A stretch of 14,395 bases of DNA from Deinococcus sp. (GTDB taxonomy: Bacteria > Deinococcota > Deinococci > Deinococcales > Deinococcaceae): the NCBI GenBank assembly GCA_018260275.1, contig JAGLBK010000050.1, forward strand, positions 1 through 14,395, read 5' to 3'. This document shows positions 1 through 8,617 of the stretch, piece after piece (within the stretch, counting starts at the first letter, position 1; each line of letters starts with the position of its first letter). The notes under the pieces were generated by a model. That model saw nothing but the letters and a program-made list of their open reading frames with translations, did no database searches and was not told the DNA's origin. The translations under genes and the position numbers were made by a program.

Positions 1-824
1 TCCCGGAGTTGAAGAGCAGTTTCGATCCGCACCACACTCATTCCGGGCGGGCTGGGCAAGTTAACCGGGCCAGTTACCAGCGTGACTTCTGCCCCACGGT
101 CACGGGCTTCCTCGGCCACCGCAAAGCCCATTTTGCCGCTGGAAGGATTGCTGATAAACCGCACCGGGTCGAGGTATTCACGCGTCGGCCCCGCCGAGAC
201 CACCACGCGTATCCCCTGCAAGTCCTGCTTGACCGGGCGCAGCAGGCCCAGCGCGGCGGCGGCGATGTCTTCCGGTTCACTCATGCGGCCCAGGCCCTGG
301 CCCTCGCCCTGGGTGCCGAATGCGCCCACTTCCGGCCCCAGAAAGTGGTGGCCCCAGCTCCGTAGCGTGGCGGCGTTATGCTGCACGGCAGGGTGGTGCC
401 ACATTCGCTCGTTCATGGCCGGAACCCACAGCACCGGGCCTTCTACACTTAGCAAAGTGGCGCTGGCAAGGTCGCCCGCGTGCCCGTGCGCCGCGTTTGC
501 CAGCAGCTCTGCCGAGGCTCCGATCACCACGGCGGCGTCTACTTTCGCCAGCTGAAGATGCTGAGCAGTGGGCCGCGCCGCGAACCAGCTTTCATCGGTG
601 GCGACTGGCCCGTCGGCGGCAGTCGCCAGGCTCAGTTCGGTGATGAACTCCAGAGCGGCCCGCGTGGCGATCACCCGCACCTCGGCCCCAGCCTCGCGCA
701 GTCGCCGCAGCGCCGAGGGAGCTTTGACGGCGGCCATACTGCCTGCCACGATCACCAGAATCTGTGGTCGCTGTCCTCCGGGAAGGGGGGCAGAGGCAGA
801 CGGAACTTCTGAAGTGGGCATCAT
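1..824 (-). CDS. coaBC: CoaBC: phosphopantothenoylcysteine decarboxylase / phosphopantothenate-cysteine ligase (3' end outside window)
   Basis: This is a bifunctional coenzyme A synthesis enzyme. CoaB joins cysteine to 4'-phosphopantothenate and the flavin-dependent CoaC part decarboxylates the product. I translated 274 residues from the minus strand; the frame is still open at base 1, so the rest of CoaB lies outside. The CoaC part (about 20-190) has VIVAGSMAAVK (25-34 area), the His89 of AQHLQLAK that matches the catalytic histidine of the family, and MNERMW at 137-142. The CoaB part starts near 205 with SAGPTREYLDP and NPSSGKMG. The substrate-flap motif, usually containing a catalytic cysteine (ACGxxGxGRM), reads GAFGTQGEGQGLGRM here and has no cysteine. 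The start at 824 is chosen because TAAACT lies 6 bases upstream; an ATG at 821 is the alternative. Identification is firm. Confidence 0.93.
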   Translation of the reverse strand, partial: MMPTSEVPSASAPLPGGQRPQILVIVAGSMAAVKAPSALRRLREAGAEVRVIATRAALEFITELSLATAADGPVATDESWFAARPTAQHLQLAKVDAAVVIGASAELLANAAHGHAGDLASATLLSVEGPVLWVPAMNERMWHHPAVQHNAATLRSWGHHFLGPEVGAFGTQGEGQGLGRMSEPEDIAAAALGLLRPVKQDLQGIRVVVSAGPTREYLDPVRFISNPSSGKMGFAVAEEARDRGAEVTLVTGPVNLPSPPGMSVVRIETALQLR

Positions 825-830
825 GCAGGC

Positions 831-836
831 AGTTTA
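831..836 (-). promoter_or_regulatory. -10 element for leaderless coaBC transcript
   Basis: Read on the minus strand this is TAAACT, separated from the ATG at 824 by 6 bases. Such spacing puts the transcription start at or next to the start codon. I see no convincing -35 element. Confidence 0.6.
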
Positions 837-904
837 GTGGAATGGCTCTACTAGTGATGACGTGCAAAGTTGGTGACGCCTATCTCTCAGATTGGCCCTG
901 TTTT

Positions 905-971
905 AGCTCTGAGCCATGGGCCATGAGCTCTGGGGAAAAGCCTCATGGCTCAGCGCCCAGAGCTCATGGCC
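905..971. repeat. Interleaved inverted repeats in intergenic DNA
   Basis: Two pairs of arms overlap in an A-B-A'-B' order. Arm A is 909-918 (CTGAGCCATG) and pairs with 944-953. Arm B is 919-934 (GGCCATGAGCTCTGGG) and pairs perfectly over 16 bp with 956-971. AGCTCTG also occurs as a direct repeat at 905-911 and 926-932. It lies between the 3' end of the gene at 1024-1674 and the start of coaBC. No T-run follows on either strand, so a simple terminator is not supported. It may be a copy of one of the small non-coding repeats that Deinococcus genomes carry, but I cannot test copy number. Confidence 0.65.
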
Positions 972-1023
972 TGGCAGAGTAACGCCAACAGCCAGACACA
1001 AACTTATCGCGCTTACTGCGTCA

Positions 1024-1674
1024 TCAATAGTCGGGTTTCTGCTTGTGCAGTGGTACGCGGCTTTCCTCATGTGGCCCGGTGGTAGGGGGGAGGGGATGCG
1101 CGGGCGGCCCGCCGAGTGGCGTCACCTCGATGATTCCGTTCGGAGAAACGCTGATGACGTGCCGTTCAGCCAGACTCCAGATGGCGCGGTGAACGGCCAT
1201 TTCGCTGGCTGTCTGCCCCTGGGCCAGCATGTCGAGCAGTTCGGTGTAGCGCGGCGCTCCCCGCTCGCCTCCGGCCCACGCTGCGGCGTCCAGCGCTCGC
1301 AACAGGACCCGGCGTTCCTCGGTAGTTGTGGCAACGGCCAGCACCTTTTCGCGGGCCAGCAGCCGGGCGCTGCGTTCCTCGCGTTCGCGTCGGCGCTGGG
1401 CCAGGGCGGTGTTCAGTTCCGGGTCCACGGGGCCGCCTTGCCCGGCCTGCCGCGCCTCGATCAGCGCTTCGAGGCGTTCATCGGCGCGGGTCCGCGCTCC
1501 GGTACGCAGCGTTTCGGCGCTCACCTTCAGGCCGGAAGCCGCTTCCTGTACGCGGGGGTCGCTCAGGGCGCGGGCCGCGAGTCGCCGGGCCAGGCTTCCC
1601 AGCCCTGAGCCTGTTGGCTCCGCGGCAGCAGGAACGGCAGTCACCGGGTCGCCAGCTTTCTTGGGCTTGCTCAT
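1024..1674 (-). CDS. Hypothetical protein with possible winged-helix C-terminal region
   Basis: I do not recognise this 216-residue protein. It is cytoplasmic by appearance, with no signal peptide or membrane segment. The N-terminal half is alanine- and arginine-rich and helical, with a charged stretch around 85-110 (QRRREREERSARLLAREK) that could form a coiled coil. Residues about 115-185 (from TTEERRVLLRAL to GIIEVTPL) have the pattern of helix, helix, then a short beta hairpin (HVISVSPNGIIEV), which resembles a winged helix-turn-helix. The C terminus is proline-rich. An in-frame TAA lies two codons before the ATG, so 1674 is the most upstream possible start. It is divergent from the nitrilase-like gene, with about 165 bases between them, and upstream of coaBC on the same strand. 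DNA binding is only an inference from predicted shape. Confidence 0.75.
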   Translation of the reverse strand: MSKPKKAGDPVTAVPAAAEPTGSGLGSLARRLAARALSDPRVQEAASGLKVSAETLRTGARTRADERLEALIEARQAGQGGPVDPELNTALAQRRREREERSARLLAREKVLAVATTTEERRVLLRALDAAAWAGGERGAPRYTELLDMLAQGQTASEMAVHRAIWSLAERHVISVSPNGIIEVTPLGGPPAHPLPPTTGPHEESRVPLHKQKPDY

Positions 1675-1827
1675 GGCTTAAAGGTGGCACGTTTTCGGGG
1701 TACAGGCATCCCACTTTAGTAAGTTCCCGTTGAACTTTGGGGCATGAAATCCATATTCGCGGATGTCTGAAAGCTCCGGTGCAGGTGGGCGGCGCGGTTC
1801 TGTTTCTGATCGGCCCTGACCCCGCTC

Positions 1828-1833
1828 TAAGCT
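1828..1833 (+). promoter_or_regulatory. -10 element for leaderless nitrilase-like transcript
   Basis: TAAGCT ends 6 bases before the ATG at 1840, and there is no Shine-Dalgarno sequence. This supports both a leaderless mRNA and the chosen start codon. Confidence 0.6.
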
Positions 1834-1839
1834 GTAGCC

Positions 1840-3105
1840 ATGTCCCGTGATTTCCGCGTCGTCGCTCTGCAACCCAGATGGGCGGCGACTGACTTTATTT
1901 CGGCTGAGGCGTTCAGGCGCTGGATGCGCGGGCAACTGGAACAGGCCCGGCCACACCTGCACCCGGAGCGGCCCAATCTGGTCGTGCTGACCGAGCTGAA
2001 TGGCCTGCCGCTGGTGCTGCGGGGCGGGGCCTGGGCCTTGCCGCTGCGCACCTTCGAGCGGGTGGCGGCGGCGCTGGTCATGGCCCGGCTGGTGCGGGTG
2101 CTGCCGCTGATGTGGCGCGAGAAGATATCTCCCGTGCGTGCCCTCCAACTGGCAGACAGCCATGAGAACGCCCGGCTGTACCTGCAAACCTGCCGTGAGC
2201 TGGCCCGTGAATACGGCGTGTACCTGTGCAGTGGCAGTGCGCCGATGCCGCGTTTTTTTCTGGCAGGGGGGCGCATTCGGCGCAGGCCCGGCATCTTGAC
2301 CAATCAGGCCGTTCTTTTTGGTCCGGCGGGCGAACTCATCGGCGCGTCCGATAAGGTGCACCTGACGCCCAGCGAACAGGCGGGCGGGGTAGACCTGACG
2401 CCGGGCAACCTTGCCGAGCTGCGCGTGTTTCCGACCCCGGTGGGCGACCTCGGCGTGGCGATCAGTCTGGACGCTTTCCGCCCGGACGTCATCGCGTGGC
2501 TCGAACGTCTGGGCTGCACGGTCTTGTTGCAACCAGACGCCAACGGTGCGCCTTGGACCAGTCTGGAAGGTTTGCCGCCCGACCCGGCCCACGTGCGCGA
2601 TCAGCCGGTGGCCTGGCTGGAATCGAGCTGGCAGGTCACAGCCACGAGCCCGACCATCCGGTACGCGGTCAACCCGATGGTGGTCGGCAACTTGCTGGAC
2701 CTCACGTTTGATGGTCAGAGTGCGATTACCGCCCATCCGGACGAGGCTCCCGAACGCCGCAGTTACGTGCTCACGTCGCCGCGCCCCGGCTTTCTGGCAC
2801 TGGCCCCCTGGGTCATGCATGGCGACCCGGAAGCCCTGCGGCGGCGGGGCAAGGAACTGGCTGCGCTCAGTGGCTCCCCGCTGGAGAATAAGTATCATAC
2901 GGACGTCCTGAGCGCCGACCTGACGTTGCCCGAGACGGTGCTCCCGGTGCCGCAGCCGACGCCGCATGAGGAAGCCCTAAGCGCCTTGCTGGATTTGCCT
3001 CTCCCGCCTGTCCGGCGTGTGGTGTGGCCCTGGCTTCTTGGTCTGGGCCTGGCGGTCCTGGCTTTCCGGGCAAAATATAAACGCCTAAAATGCAGCAGAG
3101 ATTGA
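1840..3105 (+). CDS. Nitrilase-superfamily (carbon-nitrogen hydrolase) protein, membrane-anchored, catalytic Cys replaced by Ser
   Basis: A 421-residue protein with the nitrilase fold over about residues 5-330. Family members use a Glu-Lys-Cys triad to hydrolyse or transfer amides and nitriles. Here the glutamate is Glu52 (VVLTELNG) and the lysine is Lys172 (GASDKVHLT). The usual I-C-x-D nucleophile motif reads I-S-L-D at 208-211, so the nucleophile position is Ser209. After a linker, residues about 395-410 (VWPWLLGLGLAVLAF) form one membrane segment followed by a basic tail (AKYKRLK), which suggests a C-terminal anchor with the enzyme domain in the cytoplasm. There is no N-terminal signal peptide. 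The stop codon overlaps the -35 element of the tRNA operon downstream. It could be a pseudoenzyme or act with serine; the substrate is unknown. Family assignment is good, function is not. Confidence 0.85.
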   Translation: MSRDFRVVALQPRWAATDFISAEAFRRWMRGQLEQARPHLHPERPNLVVLTELNGLPLVLRGGAWALPLRTFERVAAALVMARLVRVLPLMWREKISPVRALQLADSHENARLYLQTCRELAREYGVYLCSGSAPMPRFFLAGGRIRRRPGILTNQAVLFGPAGELIGASDKVHLTPSEQAGGVDLTPGNLAELRVFPTPVGDLGVAISLDAFRPDVIAWLERLGCTVLLQPDANGAPWTSLEGLPPDPAHVRDQPVAWLESSWQVTATSPTIRYAVNPMVVGNLLDLTFDGQSAITAHPDEAPERRSYVLTSPRPGFLALAPWVMHGDPEALRRRGKELAALSGSPLENKYHTDVLSADLTLPETVLPVPQPTPHEEALSALLDLPLPPVRRVVWPWLLGLGLAVLAFRAKYKRLKCSRD

Positions 3106-3130
3106 CAACAGGAAGCACCCCCCGTATACT
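3102..3130 (+). promoter_or_regulatory. Consensus promoter of the tRNA operon
   Basis: TTGACA at 3102-3107 and TATACT at 3125-3130 are separated by exactly 17 bases. This is the best housekeeping-sigma promoter in the window. The expected start is near 3137, about 50 bases before the first tRNA. The -35 element overlaps the stop codon of the upstream gene. Confidence 0.9.
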
Positions 3131-3187
3131 TCCTCTCGCGCTCAGGAAAGCCTCCTGACGCACCCACCGCAGAGCAAGTTTGAGCAC

Positions 3188-3276
<89 letters not shown>

Positions 3277-3296
3277 AGTTGTACTGCATGACAATC

Positions 3297-3388
<92 letters not shown>

Positions 3389-3401
3389 AGCAGTACACCA
3401 C

Positions 3402-3478
<77 letters not shown>

Positions 3479-3485
3479 CAGAGAG

Positions 3486-3512
3486 CCCCGCCCAGTGCGG
3501 GGTTTTTCGTTT
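3486..3512 (+). terminator. Intrinsic terminator of the tRNA operon
   Basis: CCCCGC (3486-3491) and GCGGGG (3497-3502) form a 6-bp stem with loop CCAGT, followed directly by T5, then CG and another T-run. Confidence 0.9.
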
Positions 3513-3534
3513 TCTGGTTTTGAGTCAGACGCTC

Positions 3535-3556
3535 CCGTGCGTAATCCGTGCGTAAT
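3535..3556 (+). repeat. Perfect tandem duplication of an 11-base unit
   Basis: CCGTGCGTAAT occurs twice head to tail in the gap between the tRNA terminator and the TerD-HNH gene. The rest of 3513-3635 holds an imperfect inverted repeat (3578-3588 with 3626-3635) and no gene that I can support. Confidence 0.7.
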
Positions 3557-3635
3557 GCCTATTTTTCCGGGTCGACAGTCAAAAGGCCTGCGTCCAGCGC
3601 TCATCCTCAAGCGTCGCGCTGCTAGGGCCTTTGAC

Positions 3636-3677
3636 AAAAAGAAGTTGCCTTGTGGCACCCTCTCCCACAAGGGGCAA
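3636..3677 (-). terminator. Intrinsic terminator of the TerD-HNH gene
   Basis: On the minus strand the arm at 3665-3677 pairs with 3645-3655 (TTGCC...TTGTGG type stem of 11 bp with a 2-base bulge), and CTTC followed by T5 comes after it. It sits about 37 bases beyond the stop codon at 3714. Confidence 0.75.
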
Positions 3678-3713
3678 GGGTCAACAGCGCAAGACATTCT
3701 TACGTCAAATGTT

Positions 3714-5336
3714 TTAAATCCGGTTGCTCTTGGCGAGGTTGCAGCGGCGGCACAGCAGTTGCAGGTTGCCCACGCTGGTCGCCCCGCCCAGGCTGTGGGG
3801 GATGATGTGGTCATATTCCAGATAATTGGTGTCGCCGCACTCCACGCAGCGGCCCTGATCGCGCTGCCAGACCTCCAGCTTGACCTTCTGTGGAATGCTG
3901 CGACTGGCTTTCTCGGACTGTGGCAGCAAAAGCAGGCGCTTGTGCATCCTGACCAGCGAATCCAGCATGGCCTCAAAGATGATGGGTTGGGGCATTCCTT
4001 TGTAATAACCGCTGCCTTTCTTGACGCCCAGTTCCAGATTGACGCCGTCTGGCCGCCCCTCGATTCGCAGCACCTTGCCGTACTGGACATTCCAGCCCCC
4101 TTCAGCGCTGCCAACAAAGTGCATCTGGCGATTGGTCAGCACGGCGCGCCCGGCTATGTCGCGGGTACGGGTCGCCGTGACTTGCCGAAAGGTCGCGGGA
4201 ACTTCCAGGTGGGCCACCTCGCCCGCGTCCAGAATCAGGGTGCTCTGGATGCTGGGCAGTCGGCCCTCGCGCAGTCTGCTGGCGACTCGCAACTCGGCCA
4301 CCCGCACCCGCAGGGGCTGCGCCATCCCGTCGGGCATCCGCAACAGACGGAGTAGACGCTCAAAGACTTCTTCTTCCTGCTCGGTCACCGAGCCGTCGGC
4401 CTGGGCAATAGAGATGGTGCGCTCCAGCAGGTCCAGCGCGTCGGCCCGCACAAACTCCAGTGCCGCTTTGGCGTCCAGCTTTTCGCGGTAGATGGTCTGC
4501 TGCAAATCTTCCCACTCGCGCAGTTCCAGAACGCCGTCGGCGCAGGCAGCCAGAAAACGGGTACGGAAGTTTTGTAATCCGGTGGCGACTTCCTGAGCGC
4601 AGGTTTTGCACAGACCCGCAGCATTGAGCCGTGCTCCCAGCCCTGGCCTTCGCCCACAGCGTTCACAGGCGTCGCGTTCACGCCAGGGGTCGGTCGGGGC
4701 CGATTCCAGTGGCCGCCACACTTCCGGTTGGGCTGGCGCAGGCTGCCCGAAGATGGTCTCCAGCCGCGTCAGCGAGTCGCCCCAGTCCACTGCTGGAGCT
4801 TCCGACTCGGGGGTGGGCCTTTCCTCGACCACTTCACCGCCGAGCGACTGAATGAGGGCGCCGAGGCCCCCGCTAAAGCCCTGGGCTACCCCTGAAATGC
4901 GCCATACCCCCTGGTGCCGGTAGAGTTCCAGCAGCATGACGGCCTGCTCTGTGCCGAACAGTGCTCCTGAGCACTCGAAAAGAACATCGTCGCCCTGCCC
5001 GTCCCGCACATGCACCGCGCCGCGTCCCAGCTCCGAGAAGGTCTGATCGTCGCTGCTGGCGGCCAGCAACAGGCGGTGAATGCCCAGCGGCACCCGCTCC
5101 AGGTCTACCGTGAAGGTCTGGCTTTTCAGGTCGAGGGTCAGGGCCCCTTCCGGGCTGCCCGGCTGGTTGTAAAAGATGAAGTAGCGGTCATCGGTCAGTT
5201 TGCGCTCTTCATCCAGGCCAAAGAGGCTGATATCCGCCCCTGCCATGCCCGGCAGATGGGCCTGCAAGGTCAGGTGCGTGCCGGTCAGGAACTGAGTCAG
5301 GGGCACACGCTGCCCACGCTGAAGTGGATGCTGCAT
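3714..5336 (-). CDS. TerD / zinc-ribbon / TerB-like / PH-like / HNH nuclease fusion protein
   Basis: A 540-residue multidomain protein. Residues 1-172 are a TerD domain, with the family's RYFIFYNQPGSPEGAL (51-66), FTVDLERVP (75-83) and WRISGVAQGFSGGL (145-158). After an acidic, proline-rich linker, C224-x2-C227 and C243-x2-C246 form a zinc ribbon. Residues about 256-335 are helical with two acidic loops (ADGVLELREWE and ADGSVTEQEEE), as in TerB. Residues about 345-470 are beta-rich and look like a PH/GRAM-type fold. The C terminus (about 480-540) is an HNH nuclease: C497-x2-C500, Asp509-His510, His514, Asn524, C529-x2-C532. All expected HNH residues are present, so nuclease activity is plausible. 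Ter domains are linked to stress response and phage defence. There is no signal peptide. TAGACT 5 bases upstream supports the start. Domain calls 1 and 5 are firm; the middle two are weaker. Confidence 0.88.
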   Translation of the reverse strand: MQHPLQRGQRVPLTQFLTGTHLTLQAHLPGMAGADISLFGLDEERKLTDDRYFIFYNQPGSPEGALTLDLKSQTFTVDLERVPLGIHRLLLAASSDDQTFSELGRGAVHVRDGQGDDVLFECSGALFGTEQAVMLLELYRHQGVWRISGVAQGFSGGLGALIQSLGGEVVEERPTPESEAPAVDWGDSLTRLETIFGQPAPAQPEVWRPLESAPTDPWRERDACERCGRRPGLGARLNAAGLCKTCAQEVATGLQNFRTRFLAACADGVLELREWEDLQQTIYREKLDAKAALEFVRADALDLLERTISIAQADGSVTEQEEEVFERLLRLLRMPDGMAQPLRVRVAELRVASRLREGRLPSIQSTLILDAGEVAHLEVPATFRQVTATRTRDIAGRAVLTNRQMHFVGSAEGGWNVQYGKVLRIEGRPDGVNLELGVKKGSGYYKGMPQPIIFEAMLDSLVRMHKRLLLLPQSEKASRSIPQKVKLEVWQRDQGRCVECGDTNYLEYDHIIPHSLGGATSVGNLQLLCRRCNLAKSNRI

Positions 5337-5341
5337 TGTTC

Positions 5342-5347
5342 AGTCTA
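5342..5347 (-). promoter_or_regulatory. -10 element for leaderless TerD-HNH transcript
   Basis: Read on the minus strand this is TAGACT, ending 5 bases before the ATG at 5336, inside the 54-base gap after the amidase stop codon. It implies that this gene can be transcribed independently of the amidase gene upstream. Confidence 0.55.
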
Positions 5348-5390
5348 CAAATTCGGAGGGTACTACGTGGGCGCAACTCAGTTATGCGGA

Positions 5391-7340
5391 TCACTGCCGC
5401 TGGCTGGCGTAGAAGTCACTGATGCCCGCCGCAATCGCCTGAGCAAAGCGCTCCTGGCCGTCAGAACTGTTCAACACCCGGATATTGCCGGGGTCGGTCA
5501 GGTAGGCGGTTTCGACCAGCAGGCTGATCTGGGTGGTCGGGCGCGTCAGGGCCAGGTTCGCGTCGGGAATGAGGCCCTGTCCGGTGCCTATTTCTGGCAG
5601 GCGTGAACGCAGCTGGCTCAGAATGGCGCTCGCCACCGCCTGAGCCTGCATATGACTGAAGTGCACTTCCGGCCCGCGCACGCCCCTGGGGTCACGGCCA
5701 TCGGGCAGGGCGTTGGCGTGAATGCTGACCAATAGGTCGCTACCGGTAGCCTCGGCACTCAGGTCGCGTTCGTAGAGGCCCAGCGTGGTGTCGCCGGTGC
5801 GGGTCATATTGATCTGCGCTCCCTGGGCCCGCAGCAGTTCGGCCACGCGAGTGGCGATTTTAAGCACCAGTCCCTTTTCCGGAATGCCGAAGCTGCCTGC
5901 CCCGCCCGATTGCGACCCGCCGTGCCCCGGATCGATGGTGATGACCCGCCCGGCGAGCGGCTGGGCCGGACTGAGTGCCGGGGGCCGCCGCACCGTGACC
6001 AGCAGCTCACCGCCAACATAATTGGCCGTGTAGCCCCACAGCTGCGCCGTATTGAGATCGAGCACCACCCGGCTCAGGCCGTTGCCGGGCACGATGTTCA
6101 GCGACCGGATCAGCGGGTCGGTTTGGGTGGGCGCCGTGGGCGAAGTGCTCAGGCCGTACAGCGTAACGGTCAGCTGTCCCGGCGCGGTCTGGTCGATCTG
6201 GAAGGGAATCTTCGCGCCGCCCAGTGGAATATGGAGTTGCAGGTCACCCGCAGCCGCCGTAGAAGCCGTGGCCGTTCGAGCTGGCGGTGCTACAACTGTC
6301 TGGGCTACTGCACCGCTCTGCTGACCACTCTGGCCTGGCGGGGTGCTGGGAATGGTGGTCAGGTTGACTGCGCTGGCCTGGAGGGGAGAACTGATCGGGG
6401 GCGGCGTGAGAGCCGTGGCGGCACCCGTACTGGTGTCCAGACGAATAGGCCCACTGGCGGCCAGTGCGGGGCGGCCCGGCATGATATCGAGCTGGCTTGC
6501 GGTCAGCAGCAGGCTCTGGCCCGGAGCCAGTCTGGCCCGCGCGTCGCTGCCCTGCCGCCCAACCAGCGTAAAGACCATGCCGTTGCGGGGGTACAGCAGT
6601 GCGTTGCCGTCCAGATCGGTGCCCACGTACTGAGCGTCGTTGAGGCCCAGGCCACGAATGGTTCCGGCCTTCTGCGTGCCAGTGCGCGGGCTGGCGGAAC
6701 CACTGCTGATGTGCCCGGCAGCGGTGGTTCTCAGGGTGCGGCCATCCTGCCCGGTCAGGCGCACCGTGATCGGCGCACTGCGCAAACTGGTCTGGGGCGG
6801 CACCACGACCTGGCCCGTATAGGTGCCCGCCGGGCCTTCCTGCAAAGCGACTGGTGCACCCCCGGCGACCTGCACACTGGCTTTGCCGCCGCGTGAGCCG
6901 CTGAAGCTGACGGTGATGGTGCGCTCGGCGGCGCTGTCGCCCGCGATATCCCAGAATTCGGTGTCCTGGCGCGGTTCGATGCTGCTGGTGCTGATGAAAG
7001 TGGGGCGGGCCGGAAGGACGGTTTTTGCGGTGCGCGTGACCCGCAGCTCGAAGTGGCCTGTTTCGCCGCCCTGCGTGGCGACCAGTTGCAGGTCGTTCAG
7101 GCCGACTTTCAGCGGCCACCACAGCATGAACAGGCCGTCGGGCGCGACTTCGGCAGGCTGCCCGCTGATCTGCAGGCTGGCCCCGGGGGTCACGCTGCCT
7201 TCGATGATGATGTGGTCGTAGGCCACCCGGTAGTCCGGCGCGGGGTAAGCAACAAAGACAGTAGGGGCGGCCAGCGCCGCTGACAGGCTGGTCGCCAGTA
7301 GGGTCAGACCGAGGTGACGGAGCCGCGAAACAGGGAACAT
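5391..7340 (-). CDS. Exported N-acetylmuramoyl-L-alanine amidase with AMIN-like and Amidase_3 domains
   Basis: A 649-residue cell-wall hydrolase that should cut the bond between muramic acid and the stem peptide of peptidoglycan. Residues 1-25 are a signal peptide (basic start, hydrophobic core, cleavage near AALAA). Residues about 25-105 and 135-210 look like beta-sandwich modules. Residues about 315-365 form a Ser/Thr/Pro/Ala-rich linker. Residues about 366-450 resemble an AMIN domain, which targets such enzymes to the wall. Residues about 465-645 are Amidase_3, with zinc ligands His473 (DPGHGG), Glu488 (IPEKG) and His541 (SIHAN) and catalytic Glu610 (LVETAYLTD). All active-site residues are present. 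It is longer than AmiC-type enzymes because of the extra N-terminal modules. It is divergent from the RelA/SpoT-type gene, with 69 bases between the starts. Confidence 0.93.
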   Translation of the reverse strand: MFPVSRLRHLGLTLLATSLSAALAAPTVFVAYPAPDYRVAYDHIIIEGSVTPGASLQISGQPAEVAPDGLFMLWWPLKVGLNDLQLVATQGGETGHFELRVTRTAKTVLPARPTFISTSSIEPRQDTEFWDIAGDSAAERTITVSFSGSRGGKASVQVAGGAPVALQEGPAGTYTGQVVVPPQTSLRSAPITVRLTGQDGRTLRTTAAGHISSGSASPRTGTQKAGTIRGLGLNDAQYVGTDLDGNALLYPRNGMVFTLVGRQGSDARARLAPGQSLLLTASQLDIMPGRPALAASGPIRLDTSTGAATALTPPPISSPLQASAVNLTTIPSTPPGQSGQQSGAVAQTVVAPPARTATASTAAAGDLQLHIPLGGAKIPFQIDQTAPGQLTVTLYGLSTSPTAPTQTDPLIRSLNIVPGNGLSRVVLDLNTAQLWGYTANYVGGELLVTVRRPPALSPAQPLAGRVITIDPGHGGSQSGGAGSFGIPEKGLVLKIATRVAELLRAQGAQINMTRTGDTTLGLYERDLSAEATGSDLLVSIHANALPDGRDPRGVRGPEVHFSHMQAQAVASAILSQLRSRLPEIGTGQGLIPDANLALTRPTTQISLLVETAYLTDPGNIRVLNSSDGQERFAQAIAAGISDFYASQRQ

Positions 7341-7347
7341 GGCTACG

Positions 7348-7353
7348 TGTCTA
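7348..7353 (-). promoter_or_regulatory. -10 element for leaderless amidase transcript
   Basis: Read on the minus strand this is TAGACA, 7 bases before the ATG at 7340. It is a weaker match than the others in this window. Confidence 0.45.
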
Positions 7354-7371
7354 GCACGATTGCCTGATGGC

Positions 7372-7399
7372 TTGCTTGAAGTGGGCTGGGCAGTATGAT
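7372..7399 (+). promoter_or_regulatory. Promoter of the RelA/SpoT-type gene
   Basis: TTGCTT (7372-7377) and TATGAT (7394-7399) are separated by 16 bases. The predicted transcription start near 7405-7407 lies after the in-frame ATGs at 7395 and 7398, which makes the ATG at 7410 the likely start codon. Confidence 0.6.
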
Positions 7400-7409
7400 G
7401 CCGCTATCC

Positions 7410-8522
<1,113 letters not shown>

Positions 8523-8605
8523 GTTCCGCGTGTCCCCTTCCCGCGTACCCCTGCGACGTGAATGCCGCGTCAGCCGGAGTCGCCTGTTCTCATGCGGTGC
8601 AGCGG

Positions 8606-8611
8606 GATACT
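8606..8611 (+). promoter_or_regulatory. -10 element for leaderless LolA-like transcript
   Basis: GATACT ends 6 bases before the ATG at 8618. This favours 8618 over an in-frame ATG at 8558, as does the signal peptide that begins at 8618. Confidence 0.5.
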
Positions 8612-8617
8612 GACGCC

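Noticed and set aside
9..643. Overlapping plus-strand open frames at the left edge
   Set aside because: They are antisense to coaBC, which has clear conserved motifs on the minus strand running off the window; the plus-strand translations show no recognisable family.
909..971. Intrinsic terminator for the gene at 1024-1674
   Set aside because: The hairpin is strong, but the minus strand after it reads AGCTAAAACAGGG, with no T-run.
1678..2967. A 429-codon minus-strand open frame opposite the nitrilase-like gene
   Set aside because: It is a GC-rich shadow frame full of Gln, Arg and His. The plus-strand protein has a recognisable fold and its own -10 element.
5910..6896. A long plus-strand open frame across the amidase gene, with others on the minus strand at 6244-7122
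   Set aside because: The amidase frame has a signal peptide and all zinc ligands; these frames show only compositional bias.
8558..8617. An upstream in-frame ATG for the LolA-like gene
   Set aside because: It would bury the signal peptide behind 20 residues and lies before the GATACT element.
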